This document shows positions 33,101 to 40,999 of a DNA stretch of 64,000 nt, piece by piece; the stretch's first letter is position 1, and every line of letters begins with the position of its first letter. Position numbers and translations under genes: made by a program. Source of the stretch: Cheilinus undulatus (taxonomy: Eukaryota; Chordata; Actinopteri; Labriformes; Labridae); the NCBI RefSeq assembly GCF_018320785.1, contig NC_054865.1:14667579-14731578 (forward strand). Direction: 5' to 3'. The notes beneath the pieces were generated by a model that saw only the letters and a program-made list of their open reading frames with translations, did not search any database and was not told where the DNA came from.

Positions 33101-34805
33101 AGGTGAGATCAGCAGGAGAGGTATAAAGTCCTTTTTTTCTTCATTGGTATTTCTTCAGTTCATTGAGTCATTATCTATCTCTGCAGGTGGCTCCATGTTG
33201 GCGTCCTCAGCCTGTACTTTTCTGTTACTGCTGAGCTTCAGTCAAGGCGCTGTTATATGTTGGCAGTGTCTCTTCTATGGTGCCAGCGTGGCGGCCTGGA
33301 ACGGACTAGAGGTCATATCTGTTGAACTCTATCCCTCTGCCAAAAGGTATAATGAAAGTTAATCCCACATTTTATCTCCCCCACTTCTCTGTTGGTGGTT
33401 TTAGTTCCCTATATTTAATTACCAGTCACTTTCCTGACCAGAGAGTGGGGGGTTCAAGCAACACAAAAGGTACAAAGTTAGGAGCAGAGTTAGTTAGATG
33501 CACCCAGACTCAGTTTGTGAGGATGGCCTGATCAAGGCAGATTTACACGTGCACAATATTCCTTCCATTTCTAGATGATGGATTTAACTGAACTCTGGGG
33601 GATGTTGAGTGCCTTGGATTTTTTTGGTATACATCCCCTGAATTACACTTCTTAATAACCTTTTCTCTGAGTTGCTGGGAGTGTTCTTTTGTCTTCATGC
33701 TGTAATGGTAGCAAGGAATACTTCTGTTGAATTATGTCAGTCACTTTAAAGGGGGTGAATATTTATGCAATGAATTATTTAACATCTCATATTTTATGTA
33801 ATTAACATTACTTTGTAGAAATCTATTTTCACTTGGATGGTAAAAAGGTTTTTTCTGTTATATTGACCATGATTGATCTATAAAATCCATAAAAGGGTAA
33901 AACATCTAATGGGGTGAATATTTTTTATAGGCACTACAGGTTTAATGAAGCCACTGGCAATACAAATGAATATGGAGGAATTGGCAACAAGCTATGAGGA
34001 TAAGAGTTTTTTGCACTTATCTTCTTTGCACTATTTTTGGAAATGTTTACATCCCAGCTTAAAAACCACTGAGTTAACAAGTGTGGTGTTTGTCCTCAGA
34101 GAGTAACAAAACAAAACAATAATTCATGTTGAAGCAGAAATGATGCATAAATGAGCTATAATGAATCTTATCTGTTACAGTGCGTATGTGTTTCTACCTG
34201 AGGTTTAAAGGAGGGAGTTTAACTCTGTTAGAGTCAACAGTCGAATAAATGCAAAATTATAATACACTAGAATGATCATTTTTGTCCTTGTTATCAAAGC
34301 CTCTTTTTACCTCTCTAAAGTTCATATTTGCCTGATAGTTATCGTGGCTTACAGCTTCAGTGTTCACCCTGCAAAAGCTATAACAATTCTGCCCCTGTGC
34401 TAAGGATATCAAAGGAAATTTCATTCAGCTTAACAGGGTCACACAATCTGATATGATGACTCCTCTCCTTTTTTTCCAGCAAACTTTCATTTGTTTTATA
34501 TTTTTATTGCTTTTTTCCAACAGCAATCCAATCTCCCCACAGTGAGTCAAAATATATTCAATTCACCGGTCAGCCGTATGAAGTTATGCATCTCATCTTT
34601 TTTGTCTTCCTGCCTCTGCAGAGGGACAGCGTTCGGTATCCTAAATGGGATCTGCAAGTTCGCCGCCATCATTGCCAGCTTCATCTTCGCAGCCTTTATT
34701 GGCGTCACTAAGATCATCCCCATCTTCCTGGCCTTCGCCGCCCTCGTCTGTGGGGGTCTGGTGGCTCTGAAGCTGCCTGAAACCCGGGAGAAAATCCTCT
34801 CTTGA
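9946..34805 (+). CDS. sv2b: sv2b: synaptic vesicle glycoprotein 2B, complete 12-exon coding region
   Basis: The coding exons are 9946-10423, 22062-22242, 26720-26871, 28161-28294, 28812-28901, 29853-29966, 30097-30185, 30427-30591, 30689-30822, 32902-33102, 33187-33346 and 34622-34805. They sum to 2082 nt, or 693 residues, close to the roughly 683 of mammalian SV2B. All introns are GT-AG and all phases match. SV2B is a 12-transmembrane protein of the major facilitator superfamily in synaptic vesicles, where it modulates calcium-dependent exocytosis and synaptotagmin handling. Seen here: an acidic cytosolic N-terminus with EEDAASDATEG and EGEYQGIPHPDE, the hallmark that points to SV2B; GRFQW and TM1 at about 112-137; GGLCDKMGRRK; the GEHLSWL and PHYGWGF segments; MPESPRFLLE; a large luminal loop between TM7 and TM8 with pentapeptide-type repeats; and the LPETREKIL C-terminus. 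The start has a Kozak-like ACCATGG. Confidence 0.95.
11100..11281 (-). mobile_element. tRNA-derived SINE, minus strand
   Basis: On the minus strand it starts with a tRNA-like head (GGCCTAGTGGTTTAAGGC resembles an A box). A degenerate B box follows (AGGTTAGAAACTGG), then the teleost SINE body with CTCTCTCTTCTCTGCTTTC and the end TCTATCAATAAAGGCATAAA. A truncated relative is seen around 20275-20335 (GGAATGACATGCAGGACAGG, GGGCTGCAGG). The assignment rests on recognised phrases of a common fish family. Confidence 0.6.
11501..11950 (+). repeat. Dispersed repeat family R1, copy 2
   Basis: Same family and orientation as 1557-1990; the shared core AAAAAGGAACTTGTTATGG starts near 11709. The outer parts are rich in TTAATCACA/TTAATTGTG, which suggests remnants of terminal inverted sequence. 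Confidence 0.6.
12092..12930. mobile_element. hAT-type non-autonomous element, about 839 bp
   Basis: The left end is CAGTGGTGCTCAACCTA, and the right end read on the other strand is CAGTGATACTCAACCTG. CAGTG-type ends are characteristic of hAT elements. The flanking 8 bases are GTATAGAA and GTATAACT, matching in the first five, which fits a decayed 8-bp target duplication. No transposase frame is present. Confidence 0.65.
13080..13330 (-). mobile_element. Diverged 3' end of the same repeat as 2912-3272, minus strand
   Basis: The plus strand reads GGAGTTTGCATGTTCTCCCT and then TGGGTTCTCTGGGG, the reverse complement of the family's GGGAGAACATG... and ...AGAGAACCC phrases. It continues through a C run near 13251-13257 and GTGACAGCTG. 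It lies within sv2b intron 1. Confidence 0.65.
13860..14115. promoter_or_regulatory. Enhancer-like block in sv2b intron 1 (speculative)
   Basis: This block is compositionally distinct from the surrounding AT-rich intron. It contains a perfect octamer ATGCAAAT (14050-14057) inside GGCTAATGCAAATTATG, the classical POU-factor site. Conservation cannot be assessed here. Confidence 0.25.
19180..19345. promoter_or_regulatory. Enhancer-like block in sv2b intron 1 (speculative)
   Basis: A low-repeat, moderately GC-rich block with homeodomain-type motifs (CTAGTAATCC, TGTAATTAGGG). It is proposed only as a candidate conserved non-coding element. Confidence 0.2.
20479..20530. repeat. (TA)n microsatellite, left of the Tc1 derivative
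   Basis: Almost pure TA repeats, followed by ACACACATACATA. Together with 21096-21148 it brackets the inserted element. Confidence 0.95.
20545..21095 (+). mobile_element. Tc1/mariner deletion derivative, 551 bp
   Basis: The ends are CAGTGCTTAACAAATTTATT on the left and, read on the other strand, CAGTGCTTAACAACAATTTA on the right; both continue to TTAGACCACC. The element is flanked by TA on both sides, the Tc1 target. Inside, ATG at 20977 opens a 28-codon frame (MLKCRELIENERVRIKALHD, then AGWSLRQI, stop at 21061-21063) that reads as the N-terminal helix-turn-helix of a Tc1-like transposase. The rest of the transposase is deleted, so the element is not autonomous. Confidence 0.85.
21096..21148. 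repeat. (TA)n microsatellite, right of the Tc1 derivative
   Basis: Continuous TA repeats directly at the right end of the Tc1 element; probably the same original array as at 20479-20530. Confidence 0.95.
22062..22242 (+). CDS. sv2b: sv2b coding exon 2: TM2-TM3
   Basis: This exon encodes residues 160-220 (GLLVYVAMMVGALVWGGLCD, KMGRRKCL...). It carries the family-typical G-x-x-x-D-(K/R)-x-G-R-(K/R) signature between TM2 and TM3. The acceptor is TTTGCAG at 22061 and the donor TTTGG|GTGAGA. Confidence 0.95.
22243..24290 (+). other. sv2b: sv2b intron 2, first part, nothing recognised
   Basis: AT-rich intron. A stretch near 24056-24190 rich in GTTTTTAGTTTAAGTCAC and GCAGTTTTAGTAAA resembles old DNA-element sequence, but no ends could be defined. 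Confidence 0.35.
24295..25081. mobile_element. Foldback element with long, rearranged inverted arms
   Basis: Arm A (24295-24420) pairs with A' (24781-24915) in inverted orientation. Shared blocks are GCTTCACTGTGC, GATGACAACTCCCAC, AATCGCAGG and GACGTACGCCAGTATGC. A second pair, B (24455-24518) and B' (25018-25081), is also inverted and shares GTCTCACAGTGC and AAAGATATCACCA. B' lies outside A', so the order is A-B-A'-B', not a simple hairpin. A relative of arm A' is at 59446-59535. No coding frame is present. Confidence 0.75.
25090..26719 (+). other. sv2b: sv2b intron 2, last part, nothing recognised
   Basis: AT-rich intron sequence without recognised exon, RNA gene or defined repeat. Confidence 0.4.
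26720..26871 (+). CDS. sv2b: sv2b coding exon 3: TM4-TM5
   Basis: Residues 220-270: the G-I-G-G-A-(L/I)-P-I-V start, the EFLQMDKRGEHLSWLCMFWM loop (the RGEHLSWL block is strongly conserved in SV2 proteins), then GGLYASFTAWGIIPHY. The acceptor is CTCCTGCAG and the donor CTATG|GTAACA. Confidence 0.96.
27308..27560 (+). repeat. Family F repeat fragment in sv2b intron 3
   Basis: It starts TTAAAGGTACAGTATGTAG, the terminal sequence seen in other family F copies, and includes GATGAATTTCTCATAATGAG with the family's ATGAGGGAGAAA block. No matching right end was found. Confidence 0.5.
28161..28294 (+). CDS. sv2b: sv2b coding exon 4: TM6 and start of the central cytosolic loop
   Basis: Residues 271-315: GWGFAIGTEFQVHSWRLFIF, a hydrophobic helix and FMPESPRFLLE, the conserved P-E-S-P-R motif that ends the first six-helix bundle in this superfamily. 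The acceptor is CCTCCAG and the donor GGAG|GTAAGA. Confidence 0.96.
28812..28901 (+). CDS. sv2b: sv2b coding exon 5: cytosolic loop
   Basis: Residues 316-345: NARHDEAWMVLRQVHDTNWK, then AKGEPERVFT. This is the H-D-x-A-W-x-x-L-x-x-V-H-D-T-N block of SV2B. It has phase-0 junctions on both sides; acceptor TTTTTCAG, donor ACT|GTAAGC. Confidence 0.96.
29036..29730. mobile_element. MITE with TTAA flanks, about 695 bp, in sv2b intron 5
   Basis: The ends are AGACCCCGTAAAGTGA and, on the other strand, AGACCCTGTAAAGTGATTTC, each flanked by TTAA. TTAA duplications are typical of piggyBac-type transposition, although the TTAA could be part of the inverted repeat. No transposase is present. Confidence 0.6.
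29853..29966 (+). CDS. sv2b: sv2b coding exon 6: end of the central cytosolic loop
   Basis: Residues 346-383: VTNIKTPQTQEDEFIEIQSD, then TGTAFQRWTVRHMTMLQQ. N-I-K-T-P and D-E-F-I-E-I-Q-S are SV2 landmarks. The acceptor is CTTTAAG. The donor CAACAG|GTCTGC is weak, but protein homology and phase 0 into the next exon support it. Confidence 0.92.
30097..30185 (+). CDS. sv2b: sv2b coding exon 7: TM7
   Basis: Residues 384-412 plus two bases: VMANIMSLSAPELRLQGLFL, then VIIWFCMAF, an amphipathic lead-in and the start of TM7. The acceptor is CTCTCCAG and the donor TTTCAG|GTACAG. Confidence 0.94.
30427..30591 (+). CDS. sv2b: sv2b coding exon 8: end of TM7 and start of the large luminal loop
   Basis: Residues 413-467: S-Y-H-G-L-G-V-W-F-P-D-M, then EEYESKVRVFHRERVERFHF and NFSLVNQVHREGEY. 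NFS is a predicted N-glycosylation sequon in the luminal loop, matching the glycosylated loop of SV2 proteins. The acceptor is GTTTCAG and the donor ACAA|GTATGT. Confidence 0.95.
30689..30822 (+). CDS. sv2b: sv2b coding exon 9: pentapeptide-type repeats of the luminal domain
   Basis: Residues 468-512: KFANIEIKSVKFEDSLFENC, then YFEDIKSTNTFFENCTIKNT. The F/C-rich five-residue periodicity (FEDSL, FENCY, FEDIK, FENCT) forms the right-handed beta-helix of SV2 luminal domain 4. NCT is a predicted N-glycosylation sequon. The acceptor is TTATTCAG and the donor ACAG|GTACTT. Confidence 0.96.
31190..32530. mobile_element. Cluster of family F repeats in both orientations, sv2b intron 9
   Basis: One unit, 31508-31851, is bounded by TTAA and has ends ATGTGCAGTGTATACAATTT and (other strand) AGGTGCAGTATATAGTATTT. 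Beyond it, a perfect 21-bp inverted pair (32088-32108 and 32382-32402, containing GAGGACTCTGTTCAA) shows that family F sequence lies on both strands. The minus-strand part 32290-32525 matches 2016-2260. Everything is non-coding. Confidence 0.65.
32902..33102 (+). CDS. sv2b: sv2b coding exon 10: end of luminal loop and TM8
   Basis: Residues 513-579: a short loop with NTTF (N-glycosylation sequon) and KKGCHLNF, then YMVSFLGSLAVLPGNIISAL, the conserved TM8 block V-S-F-L-G-S-L-x-V-L-P-G-N, and MDKIGRIRIIG. The acceptor is TTCTCCAG and the donor ATAG|GTGAGA. Confidence 0.96.
33187..33346 (+). CDS. sv2b: sv2b coding exon 11: TM9-TM10
   Basis: Residues 580-632: GGSMLASSACTFLLLLSFSQ, then WQCLFYGASVAAWNGLEVIS and VELYPSAKR. 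W-Q-C-L-F and A-A-W-N-x-L-x-V-I-(T/S)-V-E-L-Y-P are SV2 signatures. The acceptor is TCTCTGCAG and the donor AAAAG|GTATAA. Confidence 0.96.
33347..34621 (+). other. sv2b: sv2b last intron, nothing recognised
   Basis: AT-rich intron of about 1.3 kb. A Tc1-style phrase (GTGAATATTTATGCAATGAA near 33756, GGGGTGAATATTTTTTATAG near 33910) suggests an old Tc1-like remnant, but no ends are defined. Confidence 0.4.
34622..34805 (+). CDS. sv2b: sv2b coding exon 12: TM11-TM12 and C-terminus
   Basis: Residues 633-693: RGTAFGILNGICKFAAIIAS, FIFAAFIGVTKIIPIFLAFA, then ALVCGGLVALKLPETREKIL and a final Ser, with stop TGA at 34803-34805. The acceptor is CTCTGCAG. The L-P-E-T-R-E end is the normal SV2 C-terminus. 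Confidence 0.97.
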
Positions 34806-35275
34806 AAAGCCAAACTCGTGCAGCCTCCAGGTCCCGAACACAGTACAGCTACGGGGAAACCTATTGGGGAAAGAATCAGCTAGAACTGAAATGGAAAGAC
34901 AAGTAACGAATGAAGGCCGTGCTGTGCTAGCTGTGTGTATGAGACTGCCATGGTTCTATGATTAAAATGTTGAAAACCTGTCTGGTTGCCTATGTGAACC
35001 TGTGGTTGCTTTCTGTTCCCTCTGTAAGCTCCTCAGGCTGCCCAGTGTTTCTGTCACATTATATGAAACCTGTGTTTGTCTTTTTCTTTGCCCATCCTTC
35101 TGTTTCATACATACATACACACACAGCATAGAAACCTATGTTTTGTTTGAGGTTTGTGTAAAAGAAAGATTATTATGAGATGAAATGTGTCTGTATGTGA
35201 AGGTGTTGTAGTTCCTGTGACCATGTTGTGCTCTGAGTTCATTCCCTGTTGGAAAATAAAGGAAAAAGAGAGGAC
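34806..35275 (+). other. sv2b: sv2b proximal 3' UTR
   Basis: Untranslated sequence after the stop codon, ending with AATAAA at 35255-35260 in GGAAAATAAAGGAAAAAG, a plausible proximal polyadenylation signal. Confidence 0.65.
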
Positions 35276-35380
35276 TTTAAAGTAATTACTTGGATTTTAT
35301 TTTAATCCTGTATGCACTGCCAGGAATCAGCGGCTATATTACTGGAGTTATTATTCAGAAAAACAACTCTTTACTTCATC

Positions 35381-37545
35381 CAGGCTGTGTCCAAAACCAC
35401 CCATAAATAACACATACTACTGCTGTCACTTACTCAGATATATACTGCATTCTGCGCTGGTTCCCAGCCTGGGGTCTGGGACCCCTGCGAAGGGGTACCA
35501 AAAATCTCTGGGTTGTCTGCTCTGAATATGTCGAAATTGGAGTTGCATATATTAACTAAAATAAGAAAAAAAAAAAAAAACACTTGTGAAATATTCTACA
35601 GAGAAATCTTTTGGTAAAAAAAAGTGTGAAACCCTGTGGATGTGGGTCTTGGGATACTAAGCTTTTCCTTAATTTAAGTAGAAGGTCTCCAAGGAAAAAA
35701 GGGTTGGAAACCACTTATATACTACATACTAAGCTAACTGAATGCTGTTCCAGCATGCTTTAAAGCCCATCTTCTCCATATCACATGACTTTATCTTAGT
35801 TTTGTTTTCAGAAAAAAATACTTTTTTTTCAGGCTTTTTTGCCTTTATTTGAATTCCTCCAATTTCAATATTCAATGGTTGCATCGCAATATGCTTGCAG
35901 AGCAAATCGCTCCCTCTCTAGTCAATCAGAGCAGTTCCACTGCCAGTGAGTATCTGAAGCGCCACTCCGCTCTGCTTTGTGGGAAATACACTGCAGAGTA
36001 TTTCCTGTGCTGGCTGCTGCCAAACCGCGCCAATCTACATAGAGCAGATCAATCTAAAAAGCCAAGAAAATGCTCTGGTAAACTTCAAAACACAACACAA
36101 TGCACAGACTCCCAATGATAAACCATCACTATATCAGCATTATGTCTCATCCTGCACTACCAGCAAAAGGTTAGCTTAGGAGCTCAGTGGGTCACAGACT
36201 AGCAATGGCGTCATTGACAAGGAAGTAAACTTTTCAGGTTAAAAACCACAGAATTTTACAGAAAACCAACGCTCCTTCGTAGCAAACATTAATCCTTTAA
36301 CTTCCTAATATACTCATCCATGGTGGAAGCAATAAAATCATGAAATCATGTCAAAATGATGGGCCCAAGATGACATACTATTCCTGTTTGAATTGGCAGT
36401 TTCCCTGGGATGTCTGCCCTCTTGTTTCAAGCTGATCAAGGCTGTGCTGTGCTCTCAACATACTTCCAGTTTGTGAAGTCCCTTGCCTTTGGTCGTAGTA
36501 AAACTGCAGCGTTGTGGAGTGTGGCGCAACTGTTATATGTAGAAATTATGATTTGTTGGCTAGAGGCTCATTTAGGCTTTTTGTTCAAAATGCATACAGA
36601 TACACAAAAAGCTTTCTGTCCTTATTCTGCATTAATTTCTACCATATTTCTATATATTCTTTCGAAGCTTACAAATACAGACCAAACTTTGCATTATTTT
36701 GGTAATTGTTGTGAAAGTGTTGATTGTTGTAGCCTAAGCCAGAGTAGCAAAAGACAACCTAGAAAAATAATTTGGAAAAAGGCAGTTAATATTACAGTAA
36801 ATTCAGGAGGAAATATTGCTGAATATTACCAGGAGGTATGCGTGAAACAGCAGTGTTTGGTGAATTAATTTTTTTAACGTCCGCCCTAATGTGGGGAGTG
36901 ACAGTTGTAGGGTTTGAAACTAGGGATGCACGATAACTGACATGCTGAACATTTTGTCCATATTTCTATGATTTATACTGCAGATATGCATGGGTGATAT
37001 ATTGGCTGGTAGTATCAGCAGAAATTTTAATATCTGCAGCTACAGGTATTTAACTTTATAAGCTTATATCTGGCGAATTCATTTTCCTGCTGATAATATC
37101 ATGTTTCCCTGTTTAAAATGCACTGATCTATTTTTGTACGTGAAAGGAGCATACATGAGCTGACAACAGAACAGACTATCTGTCCAAACATAGAATTTAA
37201 CAACTATAAATTTGTTTATTATCAGTAAAGCTACACGATCATTTGAGTGCTATTCAACAACATATAAACATATTAAAATGTGACTGCTTTCATTTTTATG
37301 CCACGTATTTCCTAGCTAACAAGCTCCACTAATGGACAGTCTCAGAGCTCCAGTTCTTGTTGGGGTGGTTAAGCATGACCACGATGCTCGTTTCATGCTT
37401 TAACATTCTGGCGATCTAGTATACACCCAGAGACCTCTCACATGCATACGTTGCATGCTTTGGTTTGGTTCCTACTGCACACTCAACATACGTCGAATCA
37501 AGTATGAGTAGTGTTTCAGTATGTGGTTTTGGACACAGCCTCAGA
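35381..37545. mobile_element. 2.17-kb insertion with perfect 8-bp direct repeats, downstream of sv2b
   Basis: ACTTCATC is present at 35373-35380 and again at 37546-37553. Between them the left end reads CAGGCTGTGTCCAAAACCAC and the right end, on the other strand, CTGAGGCTGTGTCCAAAACC. An 8-bp duplication and CAG-like ends point to a hAT-type element. Its interior is composite: it includes a family G unit (35880-36550) and another repeat beginning AGGGATGCACGATAACTG near 36925. A 152-codon frame at 36410-36868 shows no transposase features. Confidence 0.8.
35880..36550 (+). repeat. Dispersed repeat family G, copy 1 (inside the 2.17-kb insertion)
   Basis: It is homologous over its whole length to the reverse complement of 43030-43760. 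Shared phrases include AATCGCTCCCTCTCTA, GCTGCTGCCAAACCG, CAACACAATGCAC, AATTATGTCTCATC (ATTATGTCTCATC here), CAGTGGGTCACAGA and CTTTAACTTCCTAAT. It is non-coding. Confidence 0.75.
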
Positions 37546-37553
37546 CTTCATCT

Positions 37554-38130
37554 TTACTCTGCGCTGTCCTGTGGTTTATGTATAAAGTGGATTTAGTTCA
37601 CACATTTTTCCCCACTGCTGTTCAGTTCTGATCAAATCTGAAAAGCCGACCGATTCTCCTCCTCTTTGTCTTTTTGTCTTTAAATGAGGTGTCATGTCTG
37701 TTCTTATCTGTAGCGCTGTGTTCTGTAGGTGTAGAATCAGTCACATCTTGCCATGACAAAGTGTAAGGAACTGTTGTGTTTATTAATTTCAGTTTTGTTG
37801 TTTTTTTTTTAAAGGAGAATGACTTTAAACTGTGAGATTAGCTGTTTTGATAAAATGCTCACTTGTTGAAGTTCTGATGTTTTACAGAACCTGCTGCATT
37901 TCTGACGTGTGTCAAGATTTTTGAGGAGCATGTTACTTTTCGTACGACTGAGTTGTGAGTGTACGTGTGTGCATGGGTGTGAGCGTGATTGTTACCTACG
38001 TGGATGTGAATTTACTGAACACAATAGTCTGACCACCATTACTTGTTGTTGTACATACTGTAGACCTGTGTAAATTAGCTGTAAAATAGTAGCTCCATCA
38101 TGACTTGAATAAAGCTGACGACTTATGATC
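37554..38130 (+). other. sv2b: Probable distal 3' UTR of sv2b, with polyadenylation signal
   Basis: Unique sequence with GT/T-rich stretches, GTTGTACATA, and AATAAA at 38108-38113 in GACTTGAATAAAGCTGACG. If the 2.17-kb insertion is removed, it continues directly from 35380. Long 3' UTRs are usual for SV2 genes. The link is inferred; no transcript evidence is available here. Confidence 0.45.
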
Positions 38131-39765
38131 CAGTTTCCTTGTTTAATGATGGACTGAACATAAAAACAGAAGTATATTGGCTAATTAAATTTAACATTCA
38201 GACTTAAACAAGATATATTAACATCAGTTTAATGAGATGGTTCAAATCACTCTCAAATCTGTGGCTGGGACCTTAGCAGTTTCCATCAGCTGAAATTCAC
38301 CGGTCTTTAGCAGTGAAATGGCAGGTAGACATCTTACAGATAAAAATATTAACAGCGAAATGTCTGGCCGAAAAATATGCCAATAACCAAATAAGTAAAT
38401 AGTGAATTATAACATATTTTGTTAACTAGAAAATATGTAAATGTAAACTCAAAGTCACAGAAACAAAATTTACTACAACCTTCTTCACGTGCAGTTCTGG
38501 GATTTGTTTATGTAAGCTACGTAAGACAGGAAATGGCTAATTTAGGCGGTGAAGAGTCACATGATCAATGTGGATGACATTAAACAAACCTGGGGACTTT
38601 AGAGCTACCAAAAACTATGCAGGTAAACCAGCTGTGCGGAAGGATTTTTCACCGCTGCATGAGAAGAAGAAGCCGAAGCAAAGGGAACTACAGATAGCGA
38701 CATAAACACAAATGCAGCGGCTGGGTTCAGGACAGCCTGGGCGGAGCAGAGTTGTTGTGGACTTCGATGAATGAGTACGACCAATTCTCAGATGAAGTGG
38801 AACTATATTCAACACAGAATCATGACCAGCAGAAATCATGGAGCTTGGGGCTGATTGTAAGAGCACCATCTCTCTTCCCCGTAGCTGAATGTTCATGCTC
38901 GGGACATCCTGGCTTATCAGCAATGTGTCAAAATTTATTACCACAATGGTTGGATTTTATTGTTTTAGCAGAGGTTACAGTTAAGATCATCAGTTTTTGA
39001 ATGTTTGACTATGGACAGTAAGACTCAATTTTCATTTGAAATGTAGAGGTTTAAGGTGTTGTCTGGTTAATGAAGCACTGGTTGGTTATTTGTTGGGAAG
39101 ATTTGTTGATCTTCCCAGTGGAGGATGGTATTTCACTGTAAACTGCTAAGTTAGCATAGCAGCTAATGTGCTGACGTGCTAACTTAGAGCTAATGGTGCT
39201 AATGTGAACCCAAGTGCTGTTGCTGTTTATGTATTAAACGTAGGCATATATGGTGTAACTGACTGCATGTGTGCAAGGAGAGAATGTCTTTCTGCAGTAA
39301 TTTCAAGATTCGCTCATAGGTAATATGTATAGCCAAGCAGGATGGAATAACTGGATAACAAAAACTCAGGTTTACTGCTCGGATCTCACTTTTTCAGTCT
39401 TGGGTCAGGTTTGGAAAGAAAAAATGTGCTTTAGTGCAGACATGAAGCTGTATGAAAGCTGAAATCATCCGATGTTCACAAGATTGTGTAAATTTTCCAG
39501 CATGGTAAGGAAAAATGCTTGTCATGCTCAGTATTCCTGTTAGTATAGACTAATGCAACAGCCAAATTGGGGTGGGGGGCGTCCTCTTTATGACATTACT
39601 GCTGCTGGCATTTTAGTGCCTTCTGCTGTTGTCTGCTGACTGTGACAGCACCATGGATAGCAGTGGATGGCTATAATAAGGGTCATCAGCAGCCTTAAGT
39701 AGCTAACTCTTATCACGGTCAACTCAAATTTTTAACTTATCACACATTATCAACTCAATACATGA
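38131..39765. other. Intergenic DNA, nothing firmly recognised
   Basis: A GC-richer patch at 38460-38930 (GCCGAAGCAAAGGGAAC, GGCTGGGTTCAGGACAGCC) has short open frames on both strands and could be an old element. No exon is supported. Confidence 0.35.
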
Positions 39766-39769
39766 CAAA

Positions 39770-40125
39770 TCTAGAAAAGCACTAATAGAGCGCAGAGCTC
39801 CGCCATTAGCCCTATCTCCCAATAGTAACAAATCCTTTAAAAAATTCCTGGATCCAGACGGTGATCCAGATCACTCCAAAATCTAATAAGTTCTTCCTTA
39901 TGCCATTTCTGACATTTCCTGAAAATTTTATCAAAATCCATCCAGAACTTTTTGAGTTATGTTACTAACAAACCAACAAACTCTGCCGATCACATAACCT
40001 CCTTGGCAGAGGTAATAATAATAATAACAATGATAATAATAATAATAATAATAATTATTATTATTTATATGAAAATAATTATAACAATAATGATAATAAG
40101 GATAATTTATTTTTATTATTATTAT
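39770..40125 (+). mobile_element. Retrotransposon-type 3' end with (AAT)n tail
   Basis: It contains recognisable phrases of a widespread animal repeat: AGAGCGCAGAGCTCCGCC, TCCTGGATCCAGACGGTGAT, TTTTTGAGTTATGTTACTAA and ATAACCTCCTTGGCAGAGGT. It then runs into (AAT)n and AT-rich microsatellite sequence (40015-40125). It is non-coding; the family name was not verified. Confidence 0.65.
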
Positions 40126-40363
40126 TAATTTATTGTTATCATATTAATCAAAATAATAAGTTAATAAGTCAAAATCCTGAGAAAGAACTATATAATCATA
40201 AGCACATGGACATTAGAAGCTCCATGCTGGCTTCTAACATATCTTTATTAGTCAAAACCTTCCAAAATTTTTACAGATAATGTGTTTTAATTAAGTTTAT
40301 TTTGGCCAAAATGATTTGGAATAATTTTACAGATATCATTGGAGTTCTTGCCGTTAGATTAAC

Positions 40364-40655
40364 GCCAACTTGCAGTTCCTCTATATGGCCACAGGAGGGC
40401 AGTGGTCAGTCATTAGCCTTAATATGACAAAACCAACCTCAACTGTACATTTGTGAAAATAATAGAGTTTTACTGCTTAGACTCTACGTATAGCTAAGGC
40501 TAAATTTAAAACATTAAATCTTTCTTCTGTCTTGTTAAAGCTGAGGGGTTTACACACTGTTTGGTGCTTGAATTGCAAGTTGCTCTGATTAACGGTAAGC
40601 ATGACTCTCTGCTGCCCTCCTGTGGCCAAAGCCAGGAACTGCAGCCATACTAAAT
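40364..40655. repeat. Inverted-repeat element around GGCCACAGGAGGGCAG
   Basis: The left arm has TGCAGTTCCT...GGCCACAGGAGGGCAG...AGTCA. The right arm, read on the other strand, has TGCAGTTCCTGGCTTTGGCC, then ACAGGAGGGCAG...AGTCATG. The arms are separated by about 180 bp, and the whole resembles a small foldback element. Confidence 0.6.
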
Positions 40656-40999
40656 CTGTCAAGCCAGCGTCAATATATAAACCTTACAGCAGATAATACT
40701 TCTGGTGTGTTTTTACACAAGAGGTCCTTAAACAAAATTAGTAGTAATGTGGAATTTAGTAGTAATGATATTCAATTATGGATAAAGGACCTAAAATTAA
40801 ATTCCTTCAAACACACTTTAAAGTAAAAGACATCAGCTTGTCTGTTGGTCTGCTGTAAAACTCCACAAATGTTTTCATAAATACTGAGGATTTATTCATT
40901 TTAAATATTGTCAGACATTTTCAAATCTGCAGATGCCAATAATTAATTTTCTAAGCTAATATCTGCAGATTCCAATTTCATGCCGATTATATTGAGCAT

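Noticed and set aside
36410..36868. 152-codon frame inside the 2.17-kb insertion
   Set aside because: It crosses the end of the family G repeat, lacks transposase motifs, and is disrupted in relation to the other copy.
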